The notes under the pieces are model-generated. The model was not told the DNA's origin and ran no database searches. It saw only the letters and a program-made list of their open reading frames with translations. A DNA stretch of 64,000 bases. Origin: Urechis unicinctus. Its lineage: Eukaryota > Annelida > Polychaeta > Xenopneusta > Urechidae. The position numbers and the translations under genes were made by a program. Positions 51,548 through 62,782 of the stretch are shown one piece after another; within the stretch, counting starts at the first letter, position 1, and every line of letters starts with the position of its first letter. Location of the stretch: NCBI GenBank assembly GCA_034190875.2, contig CM067346.1, positions 14,460,285 to 14,524,284 on the forward strand, written 5' to 3'.

Positions 51548-52783
51548 CTATATTTGTTTATATGTTTCTGAACGACCAATTTTGGGCGAATGAGCCAAGC
51601 TTGTGTTATTGAGATTGGTGAATGGGCTGTACGTTACAGTGGTCATCGCTCGTTGTCCCGGATGGCTGTTAATGCAAGTCATATCTGATGGTCTATCGAC
51701 ACAGTGCTTATAGTTCTGGAGCGTGTCCATGTGTATCGTATTGCGACGTGGTCGACGGGGACGGAATAGGGTCACAAGTTGTTGGCGGAACTTCTCACCC
51801 GTGGCACAGTAGAGGAAGAAGTTCATCGAGTGGTTGAGGTACATGAGTAGTTCTGTGATGGATCGAATCATCTTCAGCAAAGCAATTCTTTTCCCCTGTC
51901 GAAGTTTACCTAAAAGAGCATTCGCAATTAGCATACTATTCATAGGTAAGGTAGTGATGAGAAAGGCGAATGAAATCGTGAGGAGCATGATGGTCACTTT
52001 CATGCTACCTTCCGATGTGGAGCTACTCTGACTTCGCTGAGTGGATGTCCCAGCACGGCGAGAACCGTTGGTCGCCCTGCGCACATCCGCTCTCTCTCCA
52101 TATAAAAGCTTACGATTGCGCTTTGACAAAATCACTTGCCGAATGATGAGACCATTGAATATAGATATAATCATCACGGGAATGTACGAGTATATAAACG
52201 CATCCACCCATGGCCAAATATCCATCACCACCTTTTCAAAGCCAAGGCCTGCTTCGCATTTCGTGATTGTTATGCCCGCTAAATGGTAACTTTTAACTTC
52301 CGTCGTCCAGAGGAAGTGCATATTAATGCAGAGGAGGATGAAAAGTATTCCAAGCATGACCCGGAAGGCTTTGCGATTGTTACACATCGCCGGTGCATGT
52401 AACGGCCAGCAAACAGCGATATATCGCTCCACTGTGACAGCAATGATTAGCCAAACTGAATAGTCACTGACCGTGAACGCCACTACAGTTATGAGGCCAC
52501 AGCTCCATCCGTACTTCTGCTGAGGATCGTAACCAGTGAGCTCCCTCACCCAAATTCTCAATAATCCAATGTACAAAACAAACGTATCTGTAATAGACAG
52601 GGCGGCCAAGTACCTGTAAGTTGACTGCTTATTCATTGGCTTACGTGTGAGTATGACAAAAGAGAGTATGTTACCCACAGTACCGAAGATAAGTATAATG
52701 GGTGGGATATAGAGAAGCATGTTCTTGTGTATGCGGTACTCCGAATACTCCCAGAGGGACTCCTCGTAAATCGGAATATGCAT
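51548..52783 (-). CDS. Rhodopsin-family (class A) peptide-type GPCR, intronless
   Basis: 411 codons in one clean frame. Seven membrane segments are visible: TM1 about 22-46 with G37-N38, TM2 about 57-80 with D66, TM3 about 95-125, TM4 about 140-160, TM5 about 192-214 with P202, TM6 about 262-288 and TM7 about 300-325. C95 and C176 are placed for the usual TM3-ECL2 disulfide. The DRY motif is ERY (119-121), the TM6 CWxP motif is replaced by ITTLP, and NPxxY is replaced by NHSMNFFLYC. These features fit the invertebrate FMRFamide/myosuppressin/orphan peptide receptor group, though no ligand can be assigned. The third intracellular loop is Ser/Thr/Arg-rich (about 230-260) and the C-tail is about 80 residues long. 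There is no signal peptide and the extracellular start is short. A single coding exon is common in this group. A 5' non-coding exon cannot be excluded. Confidence 0.92.
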   Translation of the reverse strand: MHIPIYEESLWEYSEYRIHKNMLLYIPPIILIFGTVGNILSFVILTRKPMNKQSTYRYLAALSITDTFVLYIGLLRIWVRELTGYDPQQKYGWSCGLITVVAFTVSDYSVWLIIAVTVERYIAVCWPLHAPAMCNNRKAFRVMLGILFILLCINMHFLWTTEVKSYHLAGITITKCEAGLGFEKVVMDIWPWVDAFIYSYIPVMIISIFNGLIIRQVILSKRNRKLLYGERADVRRATNGSRRAGTSTQRSQSSSTSEGSMKVTIMLLTISFAFLITTLPMNSMLIANALLGKLRQGKRIALLKMIRSITELLMYLNHSMNFFLYCATGEKFRQQLVTLFRPRRPRRNTIHMDTLQNYKHCVDRPSDMTCINSHPGQRAMTTVTYSPFTNLNNTSLAHSPKIGRSETYKQI

Positions 52784-52810
52784 TATGTTACTGCGATTAC
52801 ATTGGCCAAG

Positions 52811-55307
52811 TTAGTAAAGAAAACAGTGGGATTGTTCTTTGCTTGAAGTCTGCCACGTCTCTGTCAATTCTTGTAATAGAGTAGCTTTCTTTTCTGGACT
52901 GAGTGCCCGAACGTACTGCAGAATTTTCGCTGCTGTAAAATTAATCAGATGGCCAGTCCCCTCTGCGAGTAGAAGCTGAGGTAACCTATCACGCACACAG
53001 AAGTAAAACAGGAGTGTCAATCAGCAAGCCAAAACAAAATACAGGGTAAAATATTGACGGCTTCTCTGAGGCATAAACATAAATTTCGGCACTTATTGAC
53101 AATTCATACAAGCCACGAACGTGATATATTCCCATCCAATATTTCACAATCATCCGTCAAAAGGACGACGGAGGTATGATCTCGGTGCAAAACAGGCTCA
53201 ATAATGTTATTCGCAAAATCGCGTATGACATTCCGATTGCCTTCCAGTCTGTGTGTGATGGGAAAGTGAAACATTGACAATGTAGGTAGAGCAAAACTTT
53301 GACAAAGTAGGTTAAGTCTGAATAAGTAAACCTTGCCTCTCATCAAATATGTTTGCAAATATATGAATACAATAGTTACTTGTATTTGAAATAATAGCAG
53401 CAACGATGGAAATTGCTTAAGTTATCCTGACATTAAACGCAACAGGCTACAAAGCCAGTCATCGGAATGTAATTTGCAAAATCCCGTATGCCATTCCGAT
53501 TGCCTTCCTGTCTGTGTGTGATGGGGAAGTATACCAGCGACACTGTAGGTTAGGTCTGAATAAGTAAACCTTGCTTTTCAACTTGTATGCATTGAAATAT
53601 GTATTTTCATTATCAATTTGTATTTGATGAAATAACAGCAACGATGGAAATGGCTTAATCTATCCTGACACTAAACGCAACAGGCTACAAATCACATCTG
53701 TGCTTGATGTTGTGGAGCGTTTAGGGCAAGGAGGCAAGTGTGGTCCATCGCCGATGTTTAATCTCTAACGGACAGCAATTTAAAGGATTTTACCAGGGAT
53801 CATATTGGGCAAAACCGTTTCACAAAATACTCCAAACGGATAAAAACATCTCACATTAGCTCTTTTGAACCAAGTGCATCGCATTAGAGACTCAGGTATC
53901 GCAACAACTTGTAAATATGCATAATCGCCTTAAATGTGCTAGGCGATTAACTTTTCCGACTTAATTCCATTGTGGCGGTGAGATTGCCTAACGTAAGTCA
54001 GATGGAAACGGACTTGTTATGATGATGAATAAAGGAGAGGAGAAGGCAACTAGGTCGAAAAGTTATAAGGTATAAATCTAGTATAAACTGACTTACCTGT
54101 GAAATGTATTATCAAGCAGATGATGGTATGATAAAAACTTAGCAAATTCCACGCGGTCGTTTACGACAACGTCATGCAAGAGACCGTTTGTTGACAACCA
54201 CCAGAATTCGGTGTGGAATTTTGCCGAAAAGTTAGAAATTAATCGAATATCAAGTGCTCTCCTGGATATTGCTAAAAAAACCATACCAATTAAATTCAGT
54301 CAATACTCTCACTGTTGGTGGCTTTAAATTCTTCTCGATACGTATTTTTAACGTGATAGATTAAGCTTGTTAGTCAATCTACCGATAAACGGAGGGTTTT
54401 CCTGTTAGACCAACAAGGGAGTACCCGATCGACTGTAGGTCTGTTGGGATGTAATAAGACATACATAAATAGACTGTCATGCGGGTATCCAGCTCGACGC
54501 TGGTTTCGCTAGTCTGTGGTTGACAATTACTGAAACGGCCAGTTTATTCTACCAAGATGCGTTATGTCTTCCGAGGTTCCACGTTGGAGCGAGTTGCCAA
54601 TCTCAGCTACATCAGGTAGATTTCCTGTTCAACACCCTGTCAATAGCATATTGTTTGGTCTGCGACAAAGCGTTGCTTGATTGCACGCAACCATCGATAC
54701 ATTAAATAGACCAGCAATTGTTTAAGAATTATCATCAAGAATTGGTTGACTGTTTGACAATCGATGTATAAGCAGAAAATTGGTTTATGCATCCCACTAC
54801 ACTTGTATATGATCATCGTGATGTCACTAAAGCTAACTCAATGTTGCCTCATTCTGCTGAAATCGCATATTTGATTAGGTTTTCTGGCTGAAGCAGTGGG
54901 TTGTGTTTATATAAACTGTACAGATGCTACACTTATGCCCCGACGGTAAGTCCGCAATAACTGTTTGCATTGTCCATATGGTGTGTGGCATGGTTATCCG
55001 CTCTCAGTGCGATTCCCCCTTCCATCTCACTCTCTCTTATTCTCCCCGACCGATCGTCTTTTGCCTTATTTACCTCGTACGTCGCGATAGCTCTCTGACA
55101 GTATTTTAGTTTATCTTTACTCTCCCTTTTTCTACATTCCCTTCATCGTATTATCACACGAAACGATAACATAATATACGTCAGTAAATATTCTTACCTG
55201 TAAGGCTAGTCCTCGCTGCTTGAGGTACCAAATGAGTTCTTGTTAAACACGCAAAATAATCAAATATCCTCTCATTGTACTCATGACTCAATTCGTTTTC
55301 AGCGCTT
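52811..55307 (-). CDS. Three phase-compatible exons, possibly a TRPM-like gene 3' end
   Basis: Reading the minus strand: exon 55307-55198 (110 nt) follows ...cag and ends CAG|gtaaga. Exon 54271-54097 (175 nt) follows a strong tract ggtatggtttttttag and ends CAG|gtaagt. Exon 52985-52811 follows cttctgtgtgcgtgatag and runs to TAA. All three are open, and the split codons match (phase 1, then phase 2). The middle exon has RALDIRLISNF and LLHDVVVNDRVEFAKFL, which resemble the LD-IA...IF and VNDRV.FVKLL pattern of the TRPM cytosolic helical region. The last exon is helical (TAAKILQYVRALSPEKKATL). The last exon ends 28 bases from the GPCR start. The splice sites are visible; the TRPM link is an inference from one short motif, and upstream exons are not identified. 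Confidence 0.35.
53206..53691. repeat. Two imperfect direct repeats of about 230 bp
   Basis: Unit 1 (53206-53453) and unit 2 (53468-53691) share cgtatg.cattccgattgcc, gtctgtgtgtgatgggga, tctgaataagtaaaccttgc and acgcaacaggctacaaa in order. They lie within the inferred intron between the last two exons of the minus-strand gene and upstream of the GPCR. Frames in them are not conserved. Confidence 0.85.
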
Positions 55308-55649
55308 CTGATTACATGAAAACTTCAATAACGAATTGTCCGCAAATACACGAATTCTCTCTCATAAATAGGCTTCCACGAGAAAGTTTGCCCTCTACAC
55401 ACGCTAGTTAACTTCTGTGCGGATGCCCAATGAATGACTGCAACTAGCTGGCGAATTGAAAGCGCGCTGCCTTGCTGCAGCAGATTGCCTGCGCAACTGT
55501 GGCTGCGCCTCTCACCAGCCTTACCGCTATCGATCTCGCGGCATAGTTGTTGTTGATGAATGAATCCTCATAGACTAGCGCACATGTCAGATTCCCACAT
55601 ATGATTGGGGAATTTTAGCAATGGATATTTTCTTAACAATCAAGCAATA

Positions 55650-56243
55650 TACCTCTAGATTTGTCGGAAAACGAGGTTGGGATGGGAAGATAGCAGTGAC
55701 GCTGTAATTGCAGATAATACAGTTACTAAACGTCAGCACGGCATATTGTCTTGGCGGTTAATAAATTTAATTAGGCCAGGTAGCCGTGATACTCCATCAC
55801 CATGGACCACAGTGTGGCTTTCGTCGTATTCATCGCACGCAGCAACTTCAAACGCCGCTCCTAATCACCCTAGCATCTTATACACTCAGCCACAGAGCAT
55901 TTATCTGGAAATTGATCAAAATGCAGGTGGTAATGGATTAAGGCAACCACTTAGAGGGGTGAGGTCTTCAAAGTCAGCACTTCAAACTGACCAAAAACCA
56001 ATTCTGAGGCAATCTAAGCGAGACAATCCCATCAGGCTTTGCAAATCGATGACCAAAAGGTCATCGACTTCCGTCCATCTAAATTTATTGATCTGTCGCA
56101 GGTTGGCAGGAATGGTCGTCGTTTATACTAAAATCTTGACCGTCACAGACTTATTCAACTAATCAGGGCTTAGCAGATGTCAGTGTGCGTCCTCTAATGA
56201 CTGCACATGGTAGCAGACAGGCGGCGAATTCAGAGGTTTCGAC
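55650..56243 (+). other. Open plus-strand stretch, uncertain
   Basis: A 161-codon frame (55677-56162) is preceded in frame by a possible acceptor (atacctctag) and followed by a second short open stretch ending in a good donor context (cgacg|gtaagt, 56243). The protein is Ser/Thr/Gln-rich with no domain. Either this is a rapidly evolving exon or chance; there is no second copy for comparison. Confidence 0.2.
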
Positions 56244-57267
56244 GGTAAGTGCGCTCAACTATGGCTTTATTTGCTGACGTTGTTTTAATGAACTACGTTG
56301 TTGAAGTAACTTCTCTTGACGTATTTAATAAGACATACAAACTGATGTGAGCGCTTGTATCAAACTGCATCAATCATGGGAATAGTTATCAATGAGGCAA
56401 ATAATTTGCCTTTTTTTCAATGCAACGTTGTCACTTACATATAAAACCGCCATAATTTGGCATCATAAGTTCCAAAAGCTAATCGATTAGCCGTGCTGAT
56501 CGGTATATATCTCTATGTGAATTGGTATTTATATTGATAACCGAATATTGGATGGCCATGAAAATGCCGAGAAAATGACTCCGGTTTCGACTTGGAATGC
56601 TTTGATTGCCATTGCACATCGAGCTCTATTTTATAACCCTGCAAATGCCGTTATATGCATCCCCCCACACTTGTGTGCATTAGTGCTAGATAACGGATGA
56701 CTTCTCACCTTCCTTAGCACTTCCCTCTTAGTTACCAGTCCAACAATTAACATCCATCATCACCACGACATGGCAGTTTAGATCGCGTCTCCGTGGTACA
56801 CATTATTCCCTCATTGCTCTCAGTTACTTGACCGATAGTTTTCGTCGTATTAGCGCTATGGATATTCCTAGAAAACTATTGCACTCTGGTAAGCAATATT
56901 GCAAAGTATAGCATGTCGGTTCGGCATAGACAGGTGTGAGTTGTATGTGTTGCCCTACTTATTGAAATAGCACAACATTAGAGATGTTTCGAAAACACGC
57001 GGGCTGTCATAACGCGGCCGTATGACTGGGGAAATCCTTATGACGTCATTAGCTAACGCTTCAAAAGGCGCGTTGTCAAGGTAGGTTTTGGTATGTTTAA
57101 GTTGTCTGGTACGTAAACATATTATTGCTAGATTTCTTTGTTGTAATCGAAAAATTGGCATCGATGAACATGAATATAAAATTTGAAAATGCAACAATAA
57201 AATTTGAGCGATCTCCATTCTTTATTTTCGTGAATATAACCCGTTAAAAGGCGACTTTAACCAATTA
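56244..57267. other. Unannotated stretch
   Basis: No supported gene. An open minus-strand piece ending at a gtaagt-like donor near 56437 is too short to call. Confidence 0.35.
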
Positions 57268-57301
57268 TATGAATGTAAATATATATATAAATATAAATAT
57301 G

Positions 57302-57340
<39 letters not shown>

Positions 57341-57466
57341 ATATATATGCATATATAACATAAATATATATATGCATATATGAACATCTATATATAAATG
57401 AAGATATATATGAATATATTTGCATATATATGTTTGAATATATATATTTATACACATATGAACATG

Positions 57467-57501
<35 letters not shown>

Positions 57502-57720
57502 GTATGCATTTATGTATATATATATATATATATCTATTTACGAAGATAATTACACACGTATATATATATACGTGTATAATTATCTACATATATACATATA
57601 CACTAACATATATAAATACATGTATATATATTGATATATATATATTTATATTTAGATAAATATATGTACACATATACACATATTTGTTTATATATAAACA
57701 TCTATGTATATGTGTTTGTT
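57268..57720. repeat. AT-rich microsatellite block with a 40-base palindrome
   Basis: Mostly (TA)n and TATATRCA-type repeats. Inside it, 57545-57584 is a 40-base inverted repeat (arms gataattacacacgtatata and its complement, one mismatch, no loop), capable of cruciform extrusion. Open frames are low-complexity Y/I peptides. Confidence 0.9.
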
Positions 57721-57815
57721 ATCGCATGGTCACATGGGTGAAATGGGGAAAGAACAAGAGGACGCGGATCGTCCGAGTGTATTTCCCCATATTATTCTCG
57801 TGAACATGCGATAAC
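57718..57815. repeat. 98-base imperfect hairpin
   Basis: The arm 57718-57752 (gttatcgcatg, then tcac, then atggggaaa) pairs with 57781-57815, with a short mismatched patch in mid-arm and a 28-base loop. The stem is made of ordinary mixed-base sequence, unlike the AT block beside it. It may be a terminal-repeat remnant, a foldback element or a precursor-type RNA hairpin. It is 158 bases upstream of the next candidate gene. Confidence 0.75.
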
Positions 57816-57973
57816 ATACTTATTGCGATGGCACCTACACGCGATAATCAAGCGCGTCGCTGTGTCCTAATAATGATTATTAGCGTGAACCTATGTTATG
57901 TAAGGTATCTGCCTGGGACCTGTAAATATGAGAGGTAGTCCCTTAATCCAACATTCGGCCTCAGCTGCCTGCC

Positions 57974-58452
57974 ATGATGGTTTCAACCACAGGAGATCTC
58001 GGAGATTTTTTCGACGCCATTGATTTTGAGACGGATTTTAGTGTTCCTGATGGTGAGTTTGTTGCTCCCTTGGATCCGGGGAAGGACTCCTTCACGCTTC
58101 ATCGAAAGAGCGTTCAAACTCCACTTCAACTGTTTCAAATGAATTGTCCATTCAAGTACCTTACGGAGTGGATAGCGTGGGGTCGGAGCGTGGCTGCAAA
58201 CGAATCAAGGTAAATTTTGACTTTTAGATAGCGGGGCTTTTCTGTATTGTTGCTATCTTTGGATTAGCTAGTATCGACTAGTGACTGTAGTGTTTTAGTG
58301 ATGATCAGATAAATATTTTGTTTCTATATTTGCTTGTTTATTTGATTAGAATATGCTTCGATAATTTGTTATGTGAGATTTGCAGAAATTTCTTAACTCC
58401 GGTAATCAGAGCTCCGCCGACTTCGCCGTTGCTGATGTTAGCAACGCTGTAG
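57974..58452 (+). CDS. Two-exon candidate gene, about 100 codons
   Basis: ATG at 57974 (context gccATGATGG) opens an acidic start (GDLGDFFDAIDFETDFSVPD) and then KSVQTPLQLFQMNCPFKYLT. At 58209 the frame meets a good donor (atcaag|gtaaat). A 176-base intron ends in atttgcag at 58385, and the phase-matched second exon (NFLTPVIRAPPTSPL) stops at 58450-58452. The TPLQLF...W pattern faintly recalls the N-terminal part of piggyBac-type transposase domains, but that is a guess. Exon structure is visible; product unknown. Confidence 0.3.
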
Positions 58453-59177
58453 CGCAGGCAGGTGTTACAATTTCGCGCCTCAGCCTGATTCCGGGGAGAT
58501 GGGATTATACCGTGACTTCCCAATGAGCGCTACGCAACCACATTAGCGGCTGGCAAACAATTACTCTTGAGAAAACCTTCGTTATTAGACATGTAATGTG
58601 TGCGTGATATTAAGAACCTCCGTAGCGTTGCCATGCTAGAGCAGCGGTGCTCTGTGAGGGACCATCTCAACTGAAGTTGTTTCTCGGTGATATATCGACA
58701 CCGTTGCAGTTATCGCATGGCAAACTGTGCATTTGAGGTGATATTCAATGAGCACCTGACTAACTTCAGGCCCCCACATCAGTACATATCTGCTACCATG
58801 TCCTTGAAATGCTTTATCAATTGTTCCACTACCTTTATCATTTCAGTCTGATCCATGCACAATCATTATCTCACAAATTCAAAGGTTTGAATGTGTTTTT
58901 GATCATGATAGACATGTCAATATGTTACGTTTTAGTTGGTATTATAATGGTAGTTCCATTTAGATATCCACCTCGGTCGAATTAAGGCAATGAGCTGGCG
59001 ACATATCATAGTGCTGGCGGTTATAGCGGAATAATATCAGTGTATTGCCAGGTACCATATCATTGTAAACTAATCACAAGGTACCGTTGAAGACCAACAG
59101 TATATCCAGTGATAAGGGTAAGAGGGGGGCTGGTAGGGGTTATGCTGCGTAAAGTGCCAAAACGTTATTATGACCTA
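58453..59177. other. Unannotated stretch
   Basis: Nothing supported. gttatcgcatgg recurs at 58709-58720, matching the outer end of the 57718 hairpin arm. Confidence 0.35.
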
Positions 59178-59178
59178 T

Positions 59179-59231
<53 letters not shown>
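59178..59231. repeat. CT dinucleotide microsatellite
   Basis: An uninterrupted (CT)n tract of about 54 bases, preceded by poly-C. Confidence 0.95.
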
Positions 59232-59233
<2 letters not shown>

Positions 59234-59490
59234 ACTTATGACCTTGAAGAGGGCATATTAAGTAAAGTCTCCACAAATATACATATAGGTACATTCAATT
59301 GGCACACATCCTTAGCACTTTTCCAAATTACCTGAACAATTACATTCACAAGATAAAAGCGTCAATGCTAATTTCAGTTGCGATAAGGCAGCTCAATGGT
59401 CCCAAACTCTGAATAGATCAATCTAAATCCACCGCGTTCTATAGTGATAAGACATTTTTGCCACAGCTCTTTATAAGGTGATGCACTTAC

Positions 59491-59627
59491 CGGCGATGCT
59501 AGTTGTAGATTCCAGGCGTCCTTTGTTTTCCAAAACATGTAGGTTTTCGGCTTGCTGTTAATCGTCAAAAAGCCGCCGTGATTGCACCAGATGACTGATA
59601 TCCATTCATATAAGTCTGGTGTTAAAG
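59491..59627 (-). CDS. Isolated possible exon
   Basis: On the minus strand an open stretch from a possible acceptor (gtctaatag) runs to a good donor (CGCCG|gtaagt at 59490). It encodes TPDLYEWISVIWCNHGGFLT and KPKTYMFWKTKDAWNLQL. It looks more protein-like than its surroundings, but no family is recognised. It ends in phase 0, so it does not join directly to the exons at 55.3 kb. Confidence 0.25.
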
Positions 59628-62600
59628 ACTATTAGACCGAATAAACGCTTAGCATTGGTGACATACATGCAAGTGCATATACGACTACTTATATGTTCTG
59701 CGTCTCATAACTGTGGACGAGATGATTATGGAATTACTGTCACTCGTATAAAACATTACTTTGAAACAACTCAGATATATGGCGCTATAATATGAGTACA
59801 TCACCGATCGATTTATGCTAGTAACCTTACCCTGGAGAAAATAAGATCAACGTTGTAATGCTTATGCGGGCTAATTTGCCCATGAATGCTGATCTCAGAT
59901 AAAGTTAAGATTATAAGACTGTGACATTATAATGGCGTAAGGTTGATCTAAACAAACTTAAGGTGTCTTGTGATCAGCAAGGGACACCTCTGCATGGACG
60001 ATTCCGTGCGGTTGGACCGCAGATCAGCTGAGCTTTTCCTGATAGTCATATTATAACTTACCAGGACACTTAAGGCAGCTGTGTGTGTTTTTTACCATCT
60101 CATCTTGGGCTTTTGCTTCACAATATTTGCCAAAGCATTTTGAGTGAAGCGTGTAGGCTGTAAGTCATCCAGCAAAAGTATATAAAAATAACTGCAGGTA
60201 CACCCCGCCGACCTCTCTTGACCTGTAATATAACCCAACAATGCGGCAATGTGATAGTACACATTGGAATATGCATGTCGCTGCCCAATGACTGCTTGCA
60301 TCATTTCATACAGCAGTTAGTACACAAACCCGCTTGATTGTATATCATTGAGTAGGTTATCATGGTCGCATGGCTATATTCTAACATACACATACCGGCC
60401 ACACAGAGCCAACGTTATCTGCGACAGTTATCTTGGCTGACAGCAACTGTTTGCTGGTTTCAAAAGGATAGCATTGTCAAAATAGGGTATTAATTATCTC
60501 CATTAATAATAACATTCGTGCTTGTAATGTTTTATGGGTCAATGTATGGAAACAACTGCAAGAAATAAACAAACCGATAGCCCCGGAATCTGATATGTAG
60601 GCAAATAAAGGCTTTGATATCGCACCCATAGCATAACGTTGCAGCGCAATTCGCACGCAGCTCCAAGCCTGATCGCCTATTTGATAGCGGCGACACTTGA
60701 TGTACACCCCCGGTCGGAGCCCGTTTGTGCTAGCGCGATGAGTGAATAATCTAGTTACGTGTGGGATGGGTTAGTTTTATGTACGATATTAAGACTGATT
60801 GCACATCTCTGTGGCCATCCCGAGAAGACTATGGTCATTTATGTTATCTGGTAGACGCCATTGTAACGATGTTGTGAACAAGAGGTTTTCATTTCGTAAA
60901 CGCAGCGAATGCGTTTTAGGGCACATGTGCATCAGTGAGGGGCGTGAGGGAGGCGTAGGGAGGAAATTGTTTGGCGATGTATTGTGTTTGTTGGTCGAGT
61001 GAGTGTAGTAGGAAAAAGTTGGTGTTGCCGTCCTCTTATTGACCTGATATAGATTCACACACGACAAGCACGACAACAACATGCCCCACCACGTCGGCTA
61101 AGTCCAGTAATATTGCCGGCTTTTGGTGAGCTGTAATCAGCCGCCCATCTGTGCTTTATAGGCAGCTTGGGTATTCTCAAATGGCAACAAACCATCAGCA
61201 CACACCTGATTCCGGTAAGGACGGCATCACACGTCATATTCCACAGTGTTTTATGGTCATTCAGACGCCGGTTTACGACCGGCGGTGTTAGTTTGGGTGT
61301 GGATGGGTGCAGGTTTCCTTCACTGATGCCTCGTCCATGCCTTGTTCAGTTTGTTCCTCATATGCGCCCAAAACTATTCTGTTTGCTCTTTAATACGCAT
61401 CGCTACATACTAAATATGCATCCTATTATGGTCAAGGATTTTTCAGAATGTACTGCCTTTGGTTTCCTAATGTTTAATTCTCAATTCTTTGACCTCTATC
61501 CAACCAGATATTAAGGCATCTGGAATTGCTAATAAAAGACCATTGGTTTCAGATGGTGTTTTCAGAATGAGGGGACATGCACAACAGCGGGGACGCTGTT
61601 TATATCGTTAGTAATAGCAAATATGATACTGGGTGTTATGGAGCCAAATGACCTAGTCAAGGCGAAGAAGGCAATGAATGCACAGAATGAAATCAGGGTG
61701 GAAATACAGTCATGATAGACCTACATAGTTCCTTCAAATGGTGATGTTTACGACCAGAGTCTCGTTAGCAGGTAGTGACTTAAGGTACGCCTGTTAGTTG
61801 TGATGCCATTCAACATTTCTCAATAGATAAATCATCATGGTTATTCATTATCGTTATTTGTCTCATTTGCTTATTTATAACCTTCTATATTGTTTTTTGA
61901 CTCTGTTACCGCTAGTGCATTTCTTTGTTATATAGCCGATTTATTTTGAAATGACGGGTAAAGAGCTATTTTGTACCAGAGTAATATTTAACAGCAAACG
62001 AGGTACACATGAAGCCAATGTGTAAAATACAGTTATATCATGACACATATAAGACATAATAATAATAATCTTCCGTGGTATTATACCACAAATTAACATA
62101 CATTTTGATACCAGTCTGTGTCTCATATTGCACAACTAGTAAGGCGAGGGGACCTCATATCGGTATATTGATGTGGTCTTGCGGAGTTTGATAATTAATC
62201 TATATATGCATCGTGTAATAATATCAACGAATGGGTTATCAATGATAATTCCAAGAGCAAGATTGGAACCCTATCAGTAAAACGACATTTGTACGTTTAC
62301 ATTTCGCCGCTTGTGTTAAAGTGTTTTCTAAAATCCATTGCAAATCTGTTTTGAGCCGACACCAAACAGTTAAAATATATTTAATTAAACGTTATTGCTA
62401 TGATATTTAATACAGTTATGAAACGGAGCTGTTATTTATGTTTTAAAAAGCTAAATGTAACATTCGAAATGATAGTTCATGAAGATATATTTGGAAGAAG
62501 GGAGAGAGAAAATGCTGTAAATGCAATAATAATTGAATTGTGTGTAATTTCAACATTGATAGCAATTAAACCTGCTTCCATCGGGACCGCCAAAAACTGC

Positions 62601-62782
62601 TGGTGACGTATGGTGAGCATATCTGTAAAAATATCCTGTAGAACAGTATTATGTTATCCTGTAATATGGTTTGGGATGTAGCAAAACTTATATATACATA
62701 AAAGTAGAAAAGGTATTAATATATATATATATATTTAAATAAAATTATAATATATATATATATTTCATGCTAAATTATACAT
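59628..62782. other. Unannotated stretch
   Basis: No supported gene. Small structures seen: a 7-bp-arm hairpin aggtgtc/gacacct at 59961-59988, a GC hairpin cgccggt/accggcg at 61266-61284, and a (TA)n tract at 62717-62765 directly left of the duplicate that starts at 62783. Frames at 60789-61514 are GC-richer but overlap on both strands without motifs. Confidence 0.4.
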
